A stretch of DNA of 64,000 bases, from the NCBI GenBank assembly GCA_035222895.1, contig JAVYIG010000059.1, positions 514,001 to 578,000 of the forward strand, read 5' to 3'. A model generated the notes under the pieces. That model had not been told where the DNA came from and did not search any database. It saw nothing but the letters and a program-made list of their open reading frames with translations. Source of the DNA: Strongylocentrotus droebachiensis (lineage: Eukaryota; Echinodermata; Echinoidea; Camarodonta; Strongylocentrotidae). Positions 61,601 through 64,000 of the stretch are shown here, one piece after another (the first letter of the stretch is position 1; the number at the start of each line of letters is the position of its first letter). Both the position numbers and the translations under genes were made by a program.

Positions 61601-61678
61601 TTTCACCTCTCTCTTCCTGTCCTCTCTCTTTCTTTCACCTCTCTCTGTTATACTTAACCCTCATGTTTCCATTTTGGT

Positions 61679-61873
61679 AAGGATGAGATCGGAAAATGAT
61701 AGAGAGGAACATGTTCTGTGTCCCTCTCCCTCTCTCCCTCTCTCCCTCTCTCCATCTAATGTTTCAATTACAACTAAGACCCGTTGTATCACGATGTGAT
61801 GATGACGAGATCAGATAATTATAAATAGGGACCTCTAAGATCTGTCACTATTATCCTCATCCCCACCTGCCCG

Positions 61874-61904
<31 letters not shown>

Positions 61905-61975
61905 ACCCTATACTGCCCTTAAAATAAAGACCCGTATATCGATGTGATGATGATGAGATCTGAGGTTGATAGAGA
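61679..61975. repeat. Two copies of a short dispersed unit around CT tracts
   Basis: The phrase ATGATGACGAGATCAGA / GATGATGAGATCTGA, followed by ATAGAGAGGGAC or similar, recurs at about 61682, 61797 and 61947, next to CT-rich stretches. This suggests a tandem unit of roughly 115-150 bp. Confidence 0.45.
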
Positions 61976-61989
61976 GGGACTTTAATATG

Positions 61990-62185
61990 TTAAAGCCCCA
62001 CTGCACTTCTTATAGTTACTTGCGCCCTCTATATAGCAAACAATGCCTAATCGGTGACCATTGGTCCCCCATGATCCTCTTTTTCTTATGTTAATTAAGA
62101 GCTGATTTGATGAGATTACCACCTGTCAGTGACCATGCAGGGAGGTCTAATCCCTTCTGGTCAAACTAGTGCAGACGGGCTTTAA
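61990..62185. mobile_element. TTAA-ended MITE
   Basis: Begins TTAAAGCCCCACTGCACT and ends AGTGCAGACGGGCTTTAA. 196 bp, non-coding. Confidence 0.8.
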
Positions 62186-62477
62186 TGTAAATATAATGGC
62201 ATATGGTTATGCATCAAAACATTCACATGCTGTATCATGACTACAATACACATGACAACAAAAGTGCATGTCCATGTGAACATACTTTGCCATATGTCGA
62301 ATGATTAATACCGTTATGAAAGAGATTAACTATGACTATTTTGAAGGGAAAAAAATCACATGTTTTTAATAATAGCTACCAAAGACGATAATGAAGAGTA
62401 CGTAAAAATTGATCATGCATATTATGAAAATCGTTATATTTGGCATTGAGACCTAAGATACATTCACAAAACAATTG

Positions 62478-62817
62478 CATGCTTTCATACAATACCTCCA
62501 CTTTACCTTTCTTTTCCTAGTGATGCTACAGCACGTCTGACATAGCAACTACTATGTTGGTAGTGTGGTCAGCTCTGGTGAAGCTACATACCACTGTCTC
62601 GTGCTAGCTCACTAATGATTGACAGATGATGCCATTATGGGAATGAGATCTAGAGCTCTTTTTTAGGTTGGAGCTTAGCAGTTCTGAGAATTTTTTTTTT
62701 TTTAATATATGAAATATATTTAGATGTTTGAATATCAAAATATCAGTTGTATGCAGCCCTGCACATCAACAGGAATCAACTTATATTGGAATTTCACCCG
62801 ACCTTTAACAGTTCTTT
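62478..62817. repeat. Dispersed repeat, copy 2
   Basis: Matches 5653-6007 in the same orientation over most of its length, with small indels (for example the ATTGTATGATGTATT segment of copy 1 is missing). The shared end is CCCGACCTTTAA. Confidence 0.8.
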
Positions 62818-63938
62818 TTGAAGGAGAACTTAAAGAACATTAACAAACAATTAACATGATAAAGGAAAGATTGAAAAACAAACAAGAACTATAATTGGAC
62901 CAAACGATGTGACGAAAAATACACTAGATGAATAAAAGGAGTCCGTGCTAATAACATTCATGAACATTGCCTGATAAAAGCGACTGTATTGTGATCATAG
63001 ATTCAGCTTCACTAAATGCATGTGATGGAAATTTTAATTTCTGCGAATCAATATTGTGATTGTACCAAATGATTTGCTTTCTATTAGCTACCGATTTCCC
63101 AAAATATATCCACTACTTCCTCAATGCTCATTTCGGATTTAACAGATTTCCCCTTAATTTCTATCACATTTGTCTAAAAATGACGAGAAATTTACGAATG
63201 GTAATAACAATGTAATTTAACCCATGATTCATGTCAATTTGATACCTATTCATTGTTTTAAACTGCCTGTGAAGTTTGAGGATTTGGGGGATATTAATCA
63301 CTTTGCGAGCCAGAAGGCCCAATAATATTGAGGAGGAAAATGCGATAAGTATGAGACAAGGTGTAAATTCGGAACATTTTTAAAGTTCCCGAATTAAACA
63401 CGGTTTCTACAAACGTATGCAACTTGAATAAATGTCTTGTTTCGTCGCCAATACCTTACCCACTTGGACACAAAAAATCGTTAAAAATGCTGCGAAAGTT
63501 TGTTAAACATCTACTAAATGAAGCAAAACGAATAATGAATTATACTTTTTCAAGATCGATGCCACAAATTTTGCTTTAATATTTTTCTTCGCATAAACGA
63601 TTTATTCATTATCTTTCATAAGTTTACACAGATTGAAAGTGTTGAAACTGTTTTCATCCACAGGTAAAACGTGTTGGTAGTATTTTCCTGGACTTTGCTA
63701 ACTTGAACGAGAACTGAAAATAAAATACACACCGTCTCACTCTAGTTATCGCCCGGGTATGACCGGAGGATTTTATTTCCAGTTTGAAAAGGTCGTTTCT
63801 TTATTCGCGATGATATCTTATACCATCCATTGCAGACCCCCGGAGGAATTCGAAAGCTACGATTTCCACAAGCCGAGGTCAATGTATGCTTAAAATGGTT
63901 TAGCATCTCATGTGTAATCATCGTATTACAGGTGAGAG
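62818..63938. other. Unassigned AT-rich spacer
   Basis: No gene or repeat is recognised. Confidence 0.4.
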
Positions 63939-63990
63939 AGACACATACACACACACACAAACACACACGCACACACACCACACACACACT
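63939..63990. repeat. CA microsatellite
   Basis: A CACACA run with AC/GC interruptions near the window edge. Confidence 0.88.
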
Positions 63991-64000
63991 AGTATACAAA

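Overview
The window is eukaryotic nuclear DNA, almost certainly from a marine invertebrate deuterostome. A sea urchin is my best guess, which is inference. It is AT-rich and gene-poor. It carries spliced genes with GT/AG introns, tRNA-derived SINEs, 3'-end remnants of LINEs, many small inverted-repeat transposons, and long CT/GA, poly-C/G and GAA tracts. Nothing prokaryotic, viral or CRISPR-like was seen.

Two protein-coding genes can be rebuilt exon by exon, both on the minus strand. The first (10860 down to 6269) has five exons and encodes a 328-residue cathepsin L-like protein. Its catalytic Cys is replaced by Ala while the other active-site residues and all splice sites are kept, so it looks like an inactive homologue. 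Its introns are packed with foldback elements. The second (34179 down to 16253) has ten exons and encodes a roughly 920-residue class I TRIM protein of the TRIM36/TRIM46 type, with RING, two B-boxes, coiled coil, COS, FN3 and SPRY. Its first exon is inferred across an 8.4 kb intron from matching splice phase. Three isolated exon-like segments (plus strand at about 0.2 kb and 2.1 kb, minus strand at 49.3 kb) probably belong to other genes I cannot identify.

Layout: 1-3.7 kb, exon-like pieces and a possible 3' UTR of a plus-strand gene; 3.7-6.2 kb, spacer with a dispersed repeat; 6.27-10.86 kb, the cathepsin-like gene; 11-16 kb, spacer with a 1.3 kb terminal-inverted-repeat element and a promoter-like motif cluster; 16.25-34.18 kb, the TRIM gene; 35-64 kb, no confirmed gene.

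The last stretch holds an 880 bp near-perfect palindrome (42259-43138), a GC-rich foldback element (55929-56633, related to one inside the cathepsin intron), an in-frame 111 bp tandem duplication (38491-38712), a 36 bp minisatellite (35728-36055), a decayed roughly 175 bp repeat array with recurring motifs (59.2-60.0 kb), LINE remnants and SINEs. The two rebuilt genes share no obvious pathway, and nothing suggests they are co-regulated.
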